From CALLMM01 sp964429855 (GTDB lineage: Bacteria; Armatimonadota; Chthonomonadetes; Chthonomonadales; CAJBBX01), in assembly GCA_964429855.1 (NCBI GenBank), contig CAYSDM010000016.1, forward strand, positions 11,210 to 75,209: a DNA stretch of 64,000 nt, given 5' to 3'. This document shows, piece after piece, positions 25,614 through 34,124 of the stretch (positions within the stretch are counted from its first letter, which is position 1; each line of letters starts with the position of its first letter). The notes under the pieces were generated by a model. It saw only the letters and a list, made by a program, of their open reading frames with translations, was not told where the DNA came from and did no database searches. The position numbers and the translations under genes were made by a program.

Positions 25614-26618
25614 TTGACCGGAAGCGAACTGGTGCGCCGCGCGGTACTCTTCCAGAAGCCGGAGCGCGTCCCCCGCGAACTGCCCGATCCCTGGGGAAAC
25701 GACTTTCTATGGGCATGGGCGGATGCGGAGCCGGACTGGAAGCCCTCTTTTCCCGGCGAGGACGAATGGGGCTGCGGATGGGAGCGCGATCCCGCCGGGA
25801 AGACGATGGGGCAGGTAAAGTATCACCCGCTTGCCGACTACTCCCGACTCGAGTCGCACCGTTTTCCCAACTATGACGTGCCGGAGAGATACGCGAGAGC
25901 GGCGGAGCATATCGCGCAGAACACGCAACGCCGTTTCGTGCTGGCAGGCGCGCCGATCAGCTTTATTCACCGGCTGGAGTACCTGCGTGGACATGAAGCG
26001 GCATGGACCGATCCGTTCGACCATCCGGAGGAACTCAACGCCCTGCTGACCCGCATCACCGACATCGCCATAGACTCCCTGAACCACTTTGCGCGGATCG
26101 GCGTGGAAGGTATCATCTCCGCCGACGACTGGGGACTTCAGGATCGCCCGATGGTCTCCCCGAAAGTCTTCCGCACCCACTTCAAACCGCACTACGCCCG
26201 CGTCTACCGCCACGCCCGCAAGCTGGGAATGCTCTGTTTCCTCCATAGCTGCGGGCATATCTCCAGCCTCCTGGACGACATGATCGAGGCGGGCGTACAG
26301 GTGATCCAGATGGATCAACAGGAGAATATGGGCGTCGAGGAGCTTGCCCGACGGTTCGGGGGACGGGTCTGCTTCTGGTGTCCGGTGGACATTCAGCAGA
26401 CGATGGTGCGGGGCACGGAACAGGAGATCGCCGACTACGCCTGCCGTCTTATTGAGGCGTTTGGCTGCTACCACGGCGGCTTTATCGCCAAATGGTATCC
26501 CTCCCCGGAAGCGGTCGGTCACACCCCGGAGAAGATTCGGGCGATGGCGGAGGCGTTTGTCCGCCGGGGAGTCTACACGTCGGAAGGCGATCTCGCGACT
26601 CCGGCTCACGCGAAATGA
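25614..26618 (+). CDS. UROD-superfamily methyltransferase-like protein
   Basis: A 334-residue member. It starts LTGSELVRRAVLFQKPERVP (TTG read as Met), which aligns with the family opening; the TTG at 25614 has GGAGG 8 nt upstream and is preferred over GTG 25605. The core has ISADDWGLQDRPMVSPKVF, LCFLHSCGHISSLLDDMIE (HxC kept as HSC) and AKWYPSPEAVGHTPEK where the third Cys would be expected. The last 12 codons lie within the first copy of a 39-bp tandem duplication, so the gene end may have changed recently. Confidence 0.75.
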   Translation: MTGSELVRRAVLFQKPERVPRELPDPWGNDFLWAWADAEPDWKPSFPGEDEWGCGWERDPAGKTMGQVKYHPLADYSRLESHRFPNYDVPERYARAAEHIAQNTQRRFVLAGAPISFIHRLEYLRGHEAAWTDPFDHPEELNALLTRITDIAIDSLNHFARIGVEGIISADDWGLQDRPMVSPKVFRTHFKPHYARVYRHARKLGMLCFLHSCGHISSLLDDMIEAGVQVIQMDQQENMGVEELARRFGGRVCFWCPVDIQQTMVRGTEQEIADYACRLIEAFGCYHGGFIAKWYPSPEAVGHTPEKIRAMAEAFVRRGVYTSEGDLATPAHAK

Positions 26619-26656
26619 CCGGAAGGCGATCTCGCGACTCCGGCTCACGCGAAATG
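26581..26656. repeat. 39-bp-period tandem duplication across a stop codon
   Basis: A 37-bp block at 26581-26617 is repeated without change at 26620-26656. The first copy encodes the end of the upstream UROD protein (EGDLATPAHAK and the stop); the second is non-coding spacer before the next gene. The block contains GCGACTCCGGCTCACGCG. Confidence 0.9.
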
Positions 26657-26672
26657 GCAGGAAGAAAAGAAT

Positions 26673-27755
26673 ATGACGCTGGAATTGACATATAAACCGG
26701 ATGCCGCGAAGGCATTGGAACGCATAAACGCCTGGTGGGAAGGCGCGATTCTGGACAGACCGACCATTCAGGTCGCCGCGCCCCGCCCCCATCCGCGCCC
26801 CCTGCCGCAAAAACAGCACGCGACTCTGCGGGAGCGTTGGATGGATGTGGAGTATACGGTAGCCTGCGCCGATATTCATCTCTCCAATACCTGCTGGGCA
26901 GGCGAACTGATGCCCTCCTTCTTCCCCAACCTTGGTCCGGAGGTGCTGACCGCTTCGCTCGGAGCCGAACTGGTCTTCAGCGAAGGAACCTCCTGGTCAG
27001 AGCCGATTCTCTCCGACTGGAACGACATCCCGAAGCTGCGCGTGGACCCGCAGAACGAGTACGTGCAGACTATTCTGCAGATGACGCGGCTGGCGCTGGA
27101 AGCGGGCAAAGGCAAGTTTCTTGTCGGCATCACCGACCTGCATCCCGGCGGCGATCTGGCGGCTTCGCTGCGCGACCCGCAGCAGTTCTGCCTGGACATC
27201 GCCACCGAGCCGGACAGGGTTCAGGCGTTGATGGATCAGATTCGCCCCTGCTTCTACGACTTCTACACCCTGCAGCACGACCTGATGCTGCGAGCCGGGC
27301 AGACGATCACCACCTCCTGGCTGCCGCTGATCGCGGAGGGTCGCTACTATATCCCCTCCTGCGATCTCGCCTGCATGATCTCGAAAAAGCAGTTCAACGC
27401 CTACTGCCTGCCCCACATTCTGGCGGAGGTGGAGTGGCTGGATCGCTCCATCTTCCATCTGGATGGTCCCAACGCCCTGCACCATCTCGACACGCTGCTG
27501 GAGATCGAGAAACTGGACGCGATTCAGTTCGTCTGCGGAGCGGGACACGAGCCGGCGGTGAACTGGATGCCGGTCTTCCAGCGCATTCAGCAGGGAGGCA
27601 AGAACATCCATGTCGCTGTGCGCCCGCAGGATATCCCCGCGTTCATGGAGAGATTGAATCCGGAGGGCGTGATGATGCACACCTGGGCTTCCTCGATGGA
27701 GGAGGCGGACGCGCTGATCCGACAGGTCTCCCGTTGGACGCGGCGTCAGAACTAA
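26673..27755 (+). CDS. UROD-superfamily protein, HLDG subfamily
   Basis: A 360-residue protein with KALERINAWWEGAILDRP near the N-terminus, GKFLVGITDLHPGGDLAASL, MISKKQFNAYCLPHILAEVEW and IFHLDGPNALHHLDTLLEIE. As in the protein at 15152, HxC is replaced by HLDG and no C-terminal Cys ligand is seen (MMHTWASSMEEADALI). The two share the same N-terminal plan and both have a GxFLVG/GRYLVG strand. They form a distinct subfamily that appears to lack the zinc thiolate site. The role is unknown. It is 29 bp from the next gene. Confidence 0.72.
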   Translation: MTLELTYKPDAAKALERINAWWEGAILDRPTIQVAAPRPHPRPLPQKQHATLRERWMDVEYTVACADIHLSNTCWAGELMPSFFPNLGPEVLTASLGAELVFSEGTSWSEPILSDWNDIPKLRVDPQNEYVQTILQMTRLALEAGKGKFLVGITDLHPGGDLAASLRDPQQFCLDIATEPDRVQALMDQIRPCFYDFYTLQHDLMLRAGQTITTSWLPLIAEGRYYIPSCDLACMISKKQFNAYCLPHILAEVEWLDRSIFHLDGPNALHHLDTLLEIEKLDAIQFVCGAGHEPAVNWMPVFQRIQQGGKNIHVAVRPQDIPAFMERLNPEGVMMHTWASSMEEADALIRQVSRWTRRQN

Positions 27756-27783
27756 CAAACACCCGTGAAACGAGAATATAATC

Positions 27784-28845
27784 ATGAAACGAGAGTACTA
27801 TCACGAACTGGCGAAGGCGGGACTGCGTATGCCCGTCGGCGCTGACCTCGTGCTGCAGGAGAAACCGGAGGCGGAACAGGTTCGATGCAACGGTCAACGG
27901 TTGGGCCGCGTCGTCATCGAGGCCGCCTGCCGTTACAATACGCCGCTTGCCTTCCCCCTGATGGATCTGACGGTGGAGAAGGAGCGCATGACCACGATTC
28001 TGGGCATCCCGGCAGCCGAATCGCCCACCTATCACTTCCACGAATGCCTGACAGACGACGAGATCGCCCGACTGGAGGCGGGACTGGACTCTCCTCTCAC
28101 CACAAAGATGCAGGCGAATGTGGACTCTCTGCGTACCGTGATCGCGGAATCGGATCGGCTTCCGGTCGGCATGAGCATCGGTCCCTTCTCGCTGATGACG
28201 AAACTGATCGCCGACCCGATTGCCCCGATCTACCTGGCAGGCTCCGGCGTCTCCGTAGAGGAAGATGCGGACGTGCGCCTGGTGGAGCAGATGATTGATC
28301 TGTCGGTGATGGTCATCCTCCGTTCGCTGAAAGCCCAGTTTGAGGCAGGCGCGAAAGCGGTCTTCATCTGCGAACCGGCAGCCAACATCGCCTATATGTC
28401 GCCCCGGCAGTTGAACAAAGGCTCCGACATCTTCGAACGCTTTGTCATGGCTCCCAATCGCAAAATCAAGGCGCTGCTGGACGAGATGGGCGTAGACCTG
28501 ATCCTGCACGACTGCGGCGAACTGACCGATCAGATGGTCTGTGACCTGGCGACGCTGGATCCGGTGATCTTGAGTCTGGGCAGTTCCCGCACGCTCTGGG
28601 AGGATGCCGCGCGCGTCCCCAAACAGATCGTTCTCTACGGCAACCTTCCGACCAAAAAGTTCTATTCGGACGATCTGGTTCCGCGCGACCAGGTTCCGGC
28701 GATGACGTGCGAACTGATCCGGCGCATGAAAGAGGTCGGGCATCCGTTTATTCTGGGCAGCGAGTGCGATGTTTTGAGCGTGCCGGGCAGCGAAACGACC
28801 ATCAAAGAGAAGGTTGCCGCCTTTCTGCGCTGCGACTGCGGATAG
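27784..28845 (+). CDS. UROD-family methylcobamide methyltransferase (MtaA/MtbA/CmuA type)
   Basis: A 353-residue protein with a complete zinc motif: His242-x-Cys244 in LHDCGELTD and Cys328 in ILGSECDVLSVPGSE, matching the H-x-C...C site of MtaA-type enzymes. PVGMSIGPFSLMTKLIADPI and FICEPAANIAYMSP are the expected strands before it. It could transfer the methyl group from a methyl-corrinoid to a thiol or to tetrahydrofolate, or act as the first methyltransferase for another substrate. The ATG follows a long purine-rich stretch, 29 bp after the previous stop. It is one of only two UROD paralogues here with all three ligands. Confidence 0.8.
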   Translation: MKREYYHELAKAGLRMPVGADLVLQEKPEAEQVRCNGQRLGRVVIEAACRYNTPLAFPLMDLTVEKERMTTILGIPAAESPTYHFHECLTDDEIARLEAGLDSPLTTKMQANVDSLRTVIAESDRLPVGMSIGPFSLMTKLIADPIAPIYLAGSGVSVEEDADVRLVEQMIDLSVMVILRSLKAQFEAGAKAVFICEPAANIAYMSPRQLNKGSDIFERFVMAPNRKIKALLDEMGVDLILHDCGELTDQMVCDLATLDPVILSLGSSRTLWEDAARVPKQIVLYGNLPTKKFYSDDLVPRDQVPAMTCELIRRMKEVGHPFILGSECDVLSVPGSETTIKEKVAAFLRCDCG

Positions 28846-28902
28846 CGAGCGGCGGGAAACTGTTGGGCATCTGCTCGAATTCCGGCTTTTGGAGGCTCTG
28901 AG

Positions 28903-29916
28903 ATGAATGGACGGGAGCGTATTCTTGCCTTTCTGGAGGGCAGACCGGTAGACTGCCTGCCCTGCTTGCCGATCACCATGCAGTTTGCCTGCGATCTGAT
29001 CGGCGCGAAATACTACGACTACGCCACCGACTACCGTGTGCTGGTGGAGGCGCAGACCCGCGTGGCGGAGCAGTTCGATCTGGACTATGTGAACACCATG
29101 TCCGATCCGGGCTGCGAGGCGGCGGACTGCGGCGCGGCGTTGATCTATACCGAAAACTCGCCCCCGGCGATGGATGAGTCCCGTCCCCTTCTGGGCGACA
29201 AATCGAAACTGGCAAGCCTGAAGATTCCCGATCCGACCGCGCCGGGACGCATGAACAATCGGTTGAAGGCGCTGGAGCTATTTCGGGAGCGCGTGGGCGG
29301 TGAAAAGCTGATCGAGGGCTGGATCGAGGGACCCTGCGCGGAGGCGGCAGACCTGCGGGGCATCAATACGCTGATGCTCGATTTCTTCGATGATCCGGCT
29401 TTCGTGCGCGACCTGTTCGCCTTCGTGGTCGAGATGGAACTGCGCTTTGCGAAAGAGCAGGTGATGGCAGGAGCGGAGATCATCGGCATCGGCGATGCCG
29501 CCGCTTCTCTGATCGGGCCGAAGTTCTACACCGAGTTCGTCTGGCCCTACGAAAAGCAGATGATAGACGGGCTTCGCGAGATGGGCGTTCTGTCGCGCCT
29601 GCACATCTGCGGCAACACCCGGCGGCTTCTGAAGGGGATGGGAGAACTGGGCTGCGACATCGTAGACCTGGATTTTCTCTCGCCGATGGGCGAAGGGCGC
29701 GCCGCCATGGGATCGGAGCAGGTTCTTCTGGGGAATATTGATCCGGTGCGCGTCCTGCGCAACGGCACACCGGAGGAGGTAACCGAGGCGGTCGCCGCCT
29801 GCCATCGGCAGACCGCGCCGCGTTTCATCGTCGGTCCCGGCTGTGAAACGCCCCGCGACACGCCGCACGACAACTTCCGCGCGCTGGTCGCCTATGCGAA
29901 AGCGCATCAACCCTGA
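28903..29916 (+). CDS. UROD-family methylcobamide methyltransferase (MtaA-like)
   Basis: A 337-residue protein that is nearest to MtaA in layout. It begins MNGRERILAFLEGRPVD. The zinc ligands are present as His234-x-Cys236 (LHICGNTRRLLKG) and Cys314 (GPGCETPRDTPHDN), at nearly the same positions as His237, Cys239 and Cys316 of Methanosarcina MtaA. WIEGPCAEAADLRG and GIGDAAASLIGPKFY are also typical. In methanogens this enzyme methylates coenzyme M; in bacteria without CoM the acceptor is likely tetrahydrofolate or another thiol. It ends 78 bp before the corrinoid activator gene. Confidence 0.85.
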   Translation: MNGRERILAFLEGRPVDCLPCLPITMQFACDLIGAKYYDYATDYRVLVEAQTRVAEQFDLDYVNTMSDPGCEAADCGAALIYTENSPPAMDESRPLLGDKSKLASLKIPDPTAPGRMNNRLKALELFRERVGGEKLIEGWIEGPCAEAADLRGINTLMLDFFDDPAFVRDLFAFVVEMELRFAKEQVMAGAEIIGIGDAAASLIGPKFYTEFVWPYEKQMIDGLREMGVLSRLHICGNTRRLLKGMGELGCDIVDLDFLSPMGEGRAAMGSEQVLLGNIDPVRVLRNGTPEEVTEAVAACHRQTAPRFIVGPGCETPRDTPHDNFRALVAYAKAHQP

Positions 29917-29950
29917 TCTTTCCGGGAGCGTTTTTCCTGACCGGCGAGAC

Positions 29951-29959
29951 TGGTATACT
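29951..29959 (+). promoter_or_regulatory. Extended -10 promoter before the corrinoid activator
   Basis: TGGTATACT is a TG-extended -10 (TATACT at 29954-29959) 35 bp before the start codon. No good -35 is seen. It would allow the activator to be made independently of the long array. Confidence 0.45.
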
Positions 29960-29994
29960 ATCATAAATCACCGGGGAGAAGACACTCAGAAGCG

Positions 29995-31518
29995 ATGGAG
30001 CATAAGATTGTTTTGAAGCCGATGGAGACAGAGATGCGCGCTGTCTCCGGCACCCCGCTGCGCGACCTGCTGTTCGAGCAGGGCGTCGAGTTTCCCTGCG
30101 GTGGGCGCGGACGCTGCCGGGGCTGCAAGGTGCGGGTTCTGTCCGGCAGTGTCGGCGTGAATGCCGCGCAGCAGGAACACCTGTCGCCGCAGGAGATCGC
30201 AGACGGCTGGCGGCTCTCCTGCCAGTGCCTGGTGGAAGATGATCTGGTGATCGAACTGCGCCAGTGGGACGCCGCTATCCTCGCCAACGACTCGGCTTTC
30301 GCCTTTACCCCGCAGGAGGGCTATGGCATCGCCGTAGACCTCGGAACCACCACGCTGGTGGCGCAGCTTCTTGATCTGAAGACCGGACACGTGCTGGCGG
30401 TGAAGACCGCGCTCAACCCGCAGGCGCGTCACGGCGCGGACGTGATGAGCCGGATCGAATACGCGGTCGCCGAACAGGGCGCGCCGCTGTTGACGGAACT
30501 GATTCGCCACGAGATCGGCAGGCTGATCCATCGGCTGCTGACCACCGCCAATCTCGACGGAAGCCAGGTGCTTCGCGTCGTGATTGTCGGCAATACCATC
30601 ATGCACCATCTCTTCTGCGGAATTGACCTGGAGCCGATGTCGCATGTGCCTTTTGAACCGGTGGAGGACGGCTTGCAGACCTTTTCGCCGGTCGCATTGA
30701 ACTGGACGGAGCTTCCGGAGACAACCGTCGTGGACTTCCTGCCCTGTCTGGGCGGTTTTGTGGGGAGCGACATTCTCGCGGGGATTCTCGCCACCGGGCT
30801 GCACGAGAGCGAAGAGATGGTCGGGCTGATTGACCTGGGCACTAACGGCGAGATCGTTCTCGGCAACCGAAGCCGTCTGCTCTGCGCCTCCACGGCTGCC
30901 GGTCCCGCCTTTGAAGGGGCGCGTATCACAATGGGAATGCGCGCCTCGACTGGAGCCATCTATAAAGTCAGCACGGAAGATCATCGGCTGGTCTGCGAGA
31001 CGCTGGGGGGAGCCGCGCCGACGGGAATATGCGGCAGCGGACTGGTGGATGCCGCCGCCGCCGCCCTGAATATCGGTCTGCTGCGCGCCACCGGACGGAT
31101 CGCCAGCCGGGGCGACCTTGTGCTGCAGGAGCCGGTGCTTCTCACGCAGACCGACATCCGCCAGCTTCAGCTTGCCAAAGGAGCCATCGCCGCCGGAGTG
31201 CGGATCCTACTGAAACTGCTGGATGCTGCCCACGAAGATATTACGAAGGTCTATCTGGCAGGCGCATTCGGCAACTACGTCAGCCTGAACAGCGCCGCGA
31301 GAATCGGTCTGCTGGCTTTCCCCATTGAGCGGGTGCATCCGGTCGGCAATACCGCCCTGCTGGGCGCAAAGATCGCCCTCTTCAATCCCGATCCCGATGC
31401 CCGCGCCTATACAGACCTGCGCCGACAGGTCGAACACTTCTCCCTGCATACCGATCCGGCATTTCAGGATGTCTATGTGGAGGAGATGGGCTTCCCGGAG
31501 GAGTCAGGCGTAGTATAA
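29995..31518 (+). CDS. Reductive activator of corrinoid enzymes (2Fe-2S + ASKHA, RACE/DUF4445)
   Basis: The 507-residue protein would use ATP and low-potential electrons to return oxidised Co(II) corrinoid to active Co(I). The N-terminus is a plant-type 2Fe-2S ferredoxin domain with Cys35, Cys41, Cys44 and Cys76 (PCGGRGRCRGCKVRV, LSCQCLV). From about residue 110 it has the DUF4445 ASKHA actin-like domain: GIAVDLGTTTLVAQLLDL, VIVGNTIMHHLFCGID, LIDLGTNGEIVLGN, ICGSGLVDAAAAAL and VYLAGAFGNYVSLNSA. This architecture matches RACo-type activators rather than the 4Fe-4S RamA type. Its presence at the end of the block strongly supports a working corrinoid pathway. The 3' end overlaps the converging gene by 15 bp. 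Confidence 0.93.
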   Translation: MEHKIVLKPMETEMRAVSGTPLRDLLFEQGVEFPCGGRGRCRGCKVRVLSGSVGVNAAQQEHLSPQEIADGWRLSCQCLVEDDLVIELRQWDAAILANDSAFAFTPQEGYGIAVDLGTTTLVAQLLDLKTGHVLAVKTALNPQARHGADVMSRIEYAVAEQGAPLLTELIRHEIGRLIHRLLTTANLDGSQVLRVVIVGNTIMHHLFCGIDLEPMSHVPFEPVEDGLQTFSPVALNWTELPETTVVDFLPCLGGFVGSDILAGILATGLHESEEMVGLIDLGTNGEIVLGNRSRLLCASTAAGPAFEGARITMGMRASTGAIYKVSTEDHRLVCETLGGAAPTGICGSGLVDAAAAALNIGLLRATGRIASRGDLVLQEPVLLTQTDIRQLQLAKGAIAAGVRILLKLLDAAHEDITKVYLAGAFGNYVSLNSAARIGLLAFPIERVHPVGNTALLGAKIALFNPDPDARAYTDLRRQVEHFSLHTDPAFQDVYVEEMGFPEESGVV

Positions 31519-32520
31519 GAACATCTCGGCGGCGTGCCAGGTGTGAGGAAACGCCGCGCGCTGACGCGCCGCCTCCGACGACACCGGCTCCATCCGCCAG
31601 TACTCCGCCTCCGAGCCGCTGCCTTCCCAGGTTAGCGGGAAAGCGTCTGCGCTGGCGGGCATGGGCGGCGGATCGCCGTAGAAGTGCGCCTCTGCCCAGG
31701 CAAGATAGGGATAGAGAAGGCTCTCCTCCCGGTTGAACTTCGGACCGGGAACATGCGCCTCCCGAAAGTCCATCCAGAAGAGCGCGCTGTAGGAGTCGTA
31801 GACCTCCGGGATCCGATAGGGATCGTCCAGCCCCAGAGCGCGCAGACCGAACTTCATCCACTTCGTCTGATAGACCGGATGATCGGCGTAGTCGCTCTTG
31901 CCCAGCAGATAGTTCTCTTTATGAAACGCCTGCGCCGCCTTCAGAATCTCCGCAACCAGCGGGTGATGACGGTCGGATACCCGCGAGATCATATAGAGCG
32001 CCTGCCCTGGATTGTCCGCCTCGCTCATCCCTCCGTTGTTCCGATCAAACACTTTCCGCAATCCCTGAATCCATGCCTCCACCAGCCCCAGGTTGCCCGT
32101 CTTCTCAAAGCAGATCAGCATCATCGCGGCATCGCGATACCAGGGACGCGGATAGACCCACAGATTTGGCACCGGACCGAACGGCATCACGTTTACCAGC
32201 AGTTCGCCATGCAGCGCCCGTAGCAGCGCAGCATGAGGATGCCCCTCAAATCGCGGAAGACGCACCGGACACAGAGTCAGCGGCACGCGGTCATCCTGCT
32301 CCGCCAGCCAGACTCCAGATTCATCCTCCTCGATTCGCGTCTCGCCGATGGGCGTCTCCAGCGAGACCCGATACTCGCTCGGCTCGAACCGTTCGGCGAC
32401 AACCTCCCATCGGCGCAGGCACTCGCCCGTCAGCGCATCTCGCAGCGCAGAATCCTGATAGAGCAGTTTTCGCCGATGTCCCATCCCGAACAGCGCAAAC
32501 CTCGGATTTGGTACGATCAT
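31504..32520 (-). CDS. Uncharacterised protein, possible six-hairpin-glycosidase-like fold
   Basis: The 338-residue product has no family I can name. It contains RRKLLYQDSALRDALTGECL, VYPRPWYRDAAMMLICFE, KVFDRNNGGMSEADNPGQAL and DSYSALFWMDFREAHVPGP. The WYRDAAM and NPGQALYMI stretches suggest an alpha/alpha-toroid as in glycosidases, but I see no clear catalytic pair. ATG 32520 is used because AGGA lies 8 nt upstream. Reading in frame upstream to about 32730 stays coding-like but has no good start, so a longer or damaged N-terminus is possible. It converges on the corrinoid activator gene. Confidence 0.6.
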   Translation of the reverse strand: MIVPNPRFALFGMGHRRKLLYQDSALRDALTGECLRRWEVVAERFEPSEYRVSLETPIGETRIEEDESGVWLAEQDDRVPLTLCPVRLPRFEGHPHAALLRALHGELLVNVMPFGPVPNLWVYPRPWYRDAAMMLICFEKTGNLGLVEAWIQGLRKVFDRNNGGMSEADNPGQALYMISRVSDRHHPLVAEILKAAQAFHKENYLLGKSDYADHPVYQTKWMKFGLRALGLDDPYRIPEVYDSYSALFWMDFREAHVPGPKFNREESLLYPYLAWAEAHFYGDPPPMPASADAFPLTWEGSGSEAEYWRMEPVSSEAARQRAAFPHTWHAAEMFLYYA

Positions 32521-32772
32521 GAACAATATCCTGAAACTTGCCTTCTCAGCAGGCAAGATACGAACATAGTCCGTCGCGTTACTGCGATCCGTATCGGGCA
32601 GATAGACCCGCAGCGACAACAGCCCGAAGTTGTCCTGCGGCGACTCACGGCAGCCCGCGCAGGCGGGTTGTACGCCGTTGTTGCCCGTGAACTCAATTGC
32701 AGGGGCAGCAGACAGGGCCCTTTTTTACCTGCTGCCTATGGTGATCTTTTTCGCCGTGGTTCACCTGCGACT

Positions 32773-34113
32773 CTATGCGTGAACCTTTTCGATGACCGCC
32801 AGAGAGTCGCGGGTCAGGTCGGCAAGTTTGACCTCATGATAGCCGACGACTCCGGTCTTGAGCGTATCGTGAATCTGCTCCGTCCAGACGGTCGGCAGCG
32901 CCTTTTTGCCCAGAACGACCCCGACCACGCTGCCGACGGTCGCCCCGTTGCAGTCGGTATCGAAACAGCCCTGCACCGCGCGGCAGATGGAACGCCCGTA
33001 GTCCAGTTCGCCCCACAGCAGTCCGATGGCGACCAGCATGGCATTGGAGATGGTATGACACCAGTCGTGCGCCCGGTTTTCGTTCCATTTTCCGTGCAGA
33101 CGCTCCAGCGCCTCATCGTAGGAGATTCCCTCTTGATGCCACGCCAGCACGGCGCGCACATCCTCCGCCAGACGGCATCGCTCCGGAATCTCTCCCAGTC
33201 CCGCCTGAATGATCGTCGGGGTGTCGTCCGTCACATAGGCCGCCGCCAGCATCGCCGCCACCCACATCTCCCCATAGATTCCGTTTTTTACATGACTGAT
33301 ACAGGCGTCTCGCCAGGCAAACTCCGCCGCAAGCTGCGGATCGCCCGGAGCCGCCCAGCCGAAGAAGTCTGCCCGTATCTGCGCCCCGATCCATTCCCGG
33401 TATGGATTGCGGAACGAAGCCGACAGCGGGGGCGGAAGCAGGTTGCAGAAGTTGCGATAGGCGACGCGCTCCGCCGTGCAGGTGTGCAGAATCGGGATGT
33501 CGCTCATCCAGAAGTTCGCCACGTCGGTCGGGGTGAAGTCTCGCCCGTGCCGTTTCATGATTACCAGACCGCTCGTGGTATAGTTGGTATCGTCATCCTC
33601 CGGCATGAAGGAGACATCCTCCTTGAATGCCCAGGGGCGCAGGTTGTACTTCTCGCGCACCGCTTCCGGGACGCTGCGGCGGAAGTAGTCGCCGAGGGGC
33701 CAGCGACCGGACTCCTTCAGATAGCCCCACATCCGCTCGCGCCGCCAGCCCTCGACCGGCTTGCCTAACAGGCAGCCGCAGCAGCGACCGAGCCACGCGC
33801 CGTAGACCTTCTCCTCCAGCAGCACATCTCCGCCCGTCCAGCCGGGCAGATTCGGGCGATTCTGCGGACGAGCCGCCCGAATCCCCTCCAGATCGGAAGG
33901 CTCATGATACGGATAGCCTTCCCGGATCGGCAACGTGATCGTGCGATCCAGAAGCGTCTGCGCCTGCGGCTGATTCCGCAGGTCTTCCAGATCGAGCGCG
34001 CCTACCCGATCAAACTCCTCCTGCAGGCCGGCGAGATCGCGTCCCTCCTCCTCACACTGTCGGCGCTCCGTCTCCAGATCGGTCTTCGATAGATAGAGCC
34101 AGACATGCTTCAT
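32773..34113 (-). CDS. ADP-ribosylglycohydrolase family protein
   Basis: The 446-residue protein has an N-terminal region of about 95 residues, then the ARH/DraG fold: YGAWLGRCCGCLLGKPVEG, PEDDDTNYT, and FDTDCNGATVGSVVGVVLGKKALP near the C-terminus. The DDDTN and DTDCN motifs supply the two-metal carboxylates that hydrolyse ADP-ribose links on arginine or small molecules. The partner transferase is not in the window, so the target is unknown; such genes in bacteria also act on nucleoside-like metabolites. It is 11 bp downstream of the oxidoreductase gene, so the two form an operon. Confidence 0.85.
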   Translation of the reverse strand: MKHVWLYLSKTDLETERRQCEEEGRDLAGLQEEFDRVGALDLEDLRNQPQAQTLLDRTITLPIREGYPYHEPSDLEGIRAARPQNRPNLPGWTGGDVLLEEKVYGAWLGRCCGCLLGKPVEGWRRERMWGYLKESGRWPLGDYFRRSVPEAVREKYNLRPWAFKEDVSFMPEDDDTNYTTSGLVIMKRHGRDFTPTDVANFWMSDIPILHTCTAERVAYRNFCNLLPPPLSASFRNPYREWIGAQIRADFFGWAAPGDPQLAAEFAWRDACISHVKNGIYGEMWVAAMLAAAYVTDDTPTIIQAGLGEIPERCRLAEDVRAVLAWHQEGISYDEALERLHGKWNENRAHDWCHTISNAMLVAIGLLWGELDYGRSICRAVQGCFDTDCNGATVGSVVGVVLGKKALPTVWTEQIHDTLKTGVVGYHEVKLADLTRDSLAVIEKVHA

Positions 34114-34124
34114 AGATATCTCCT

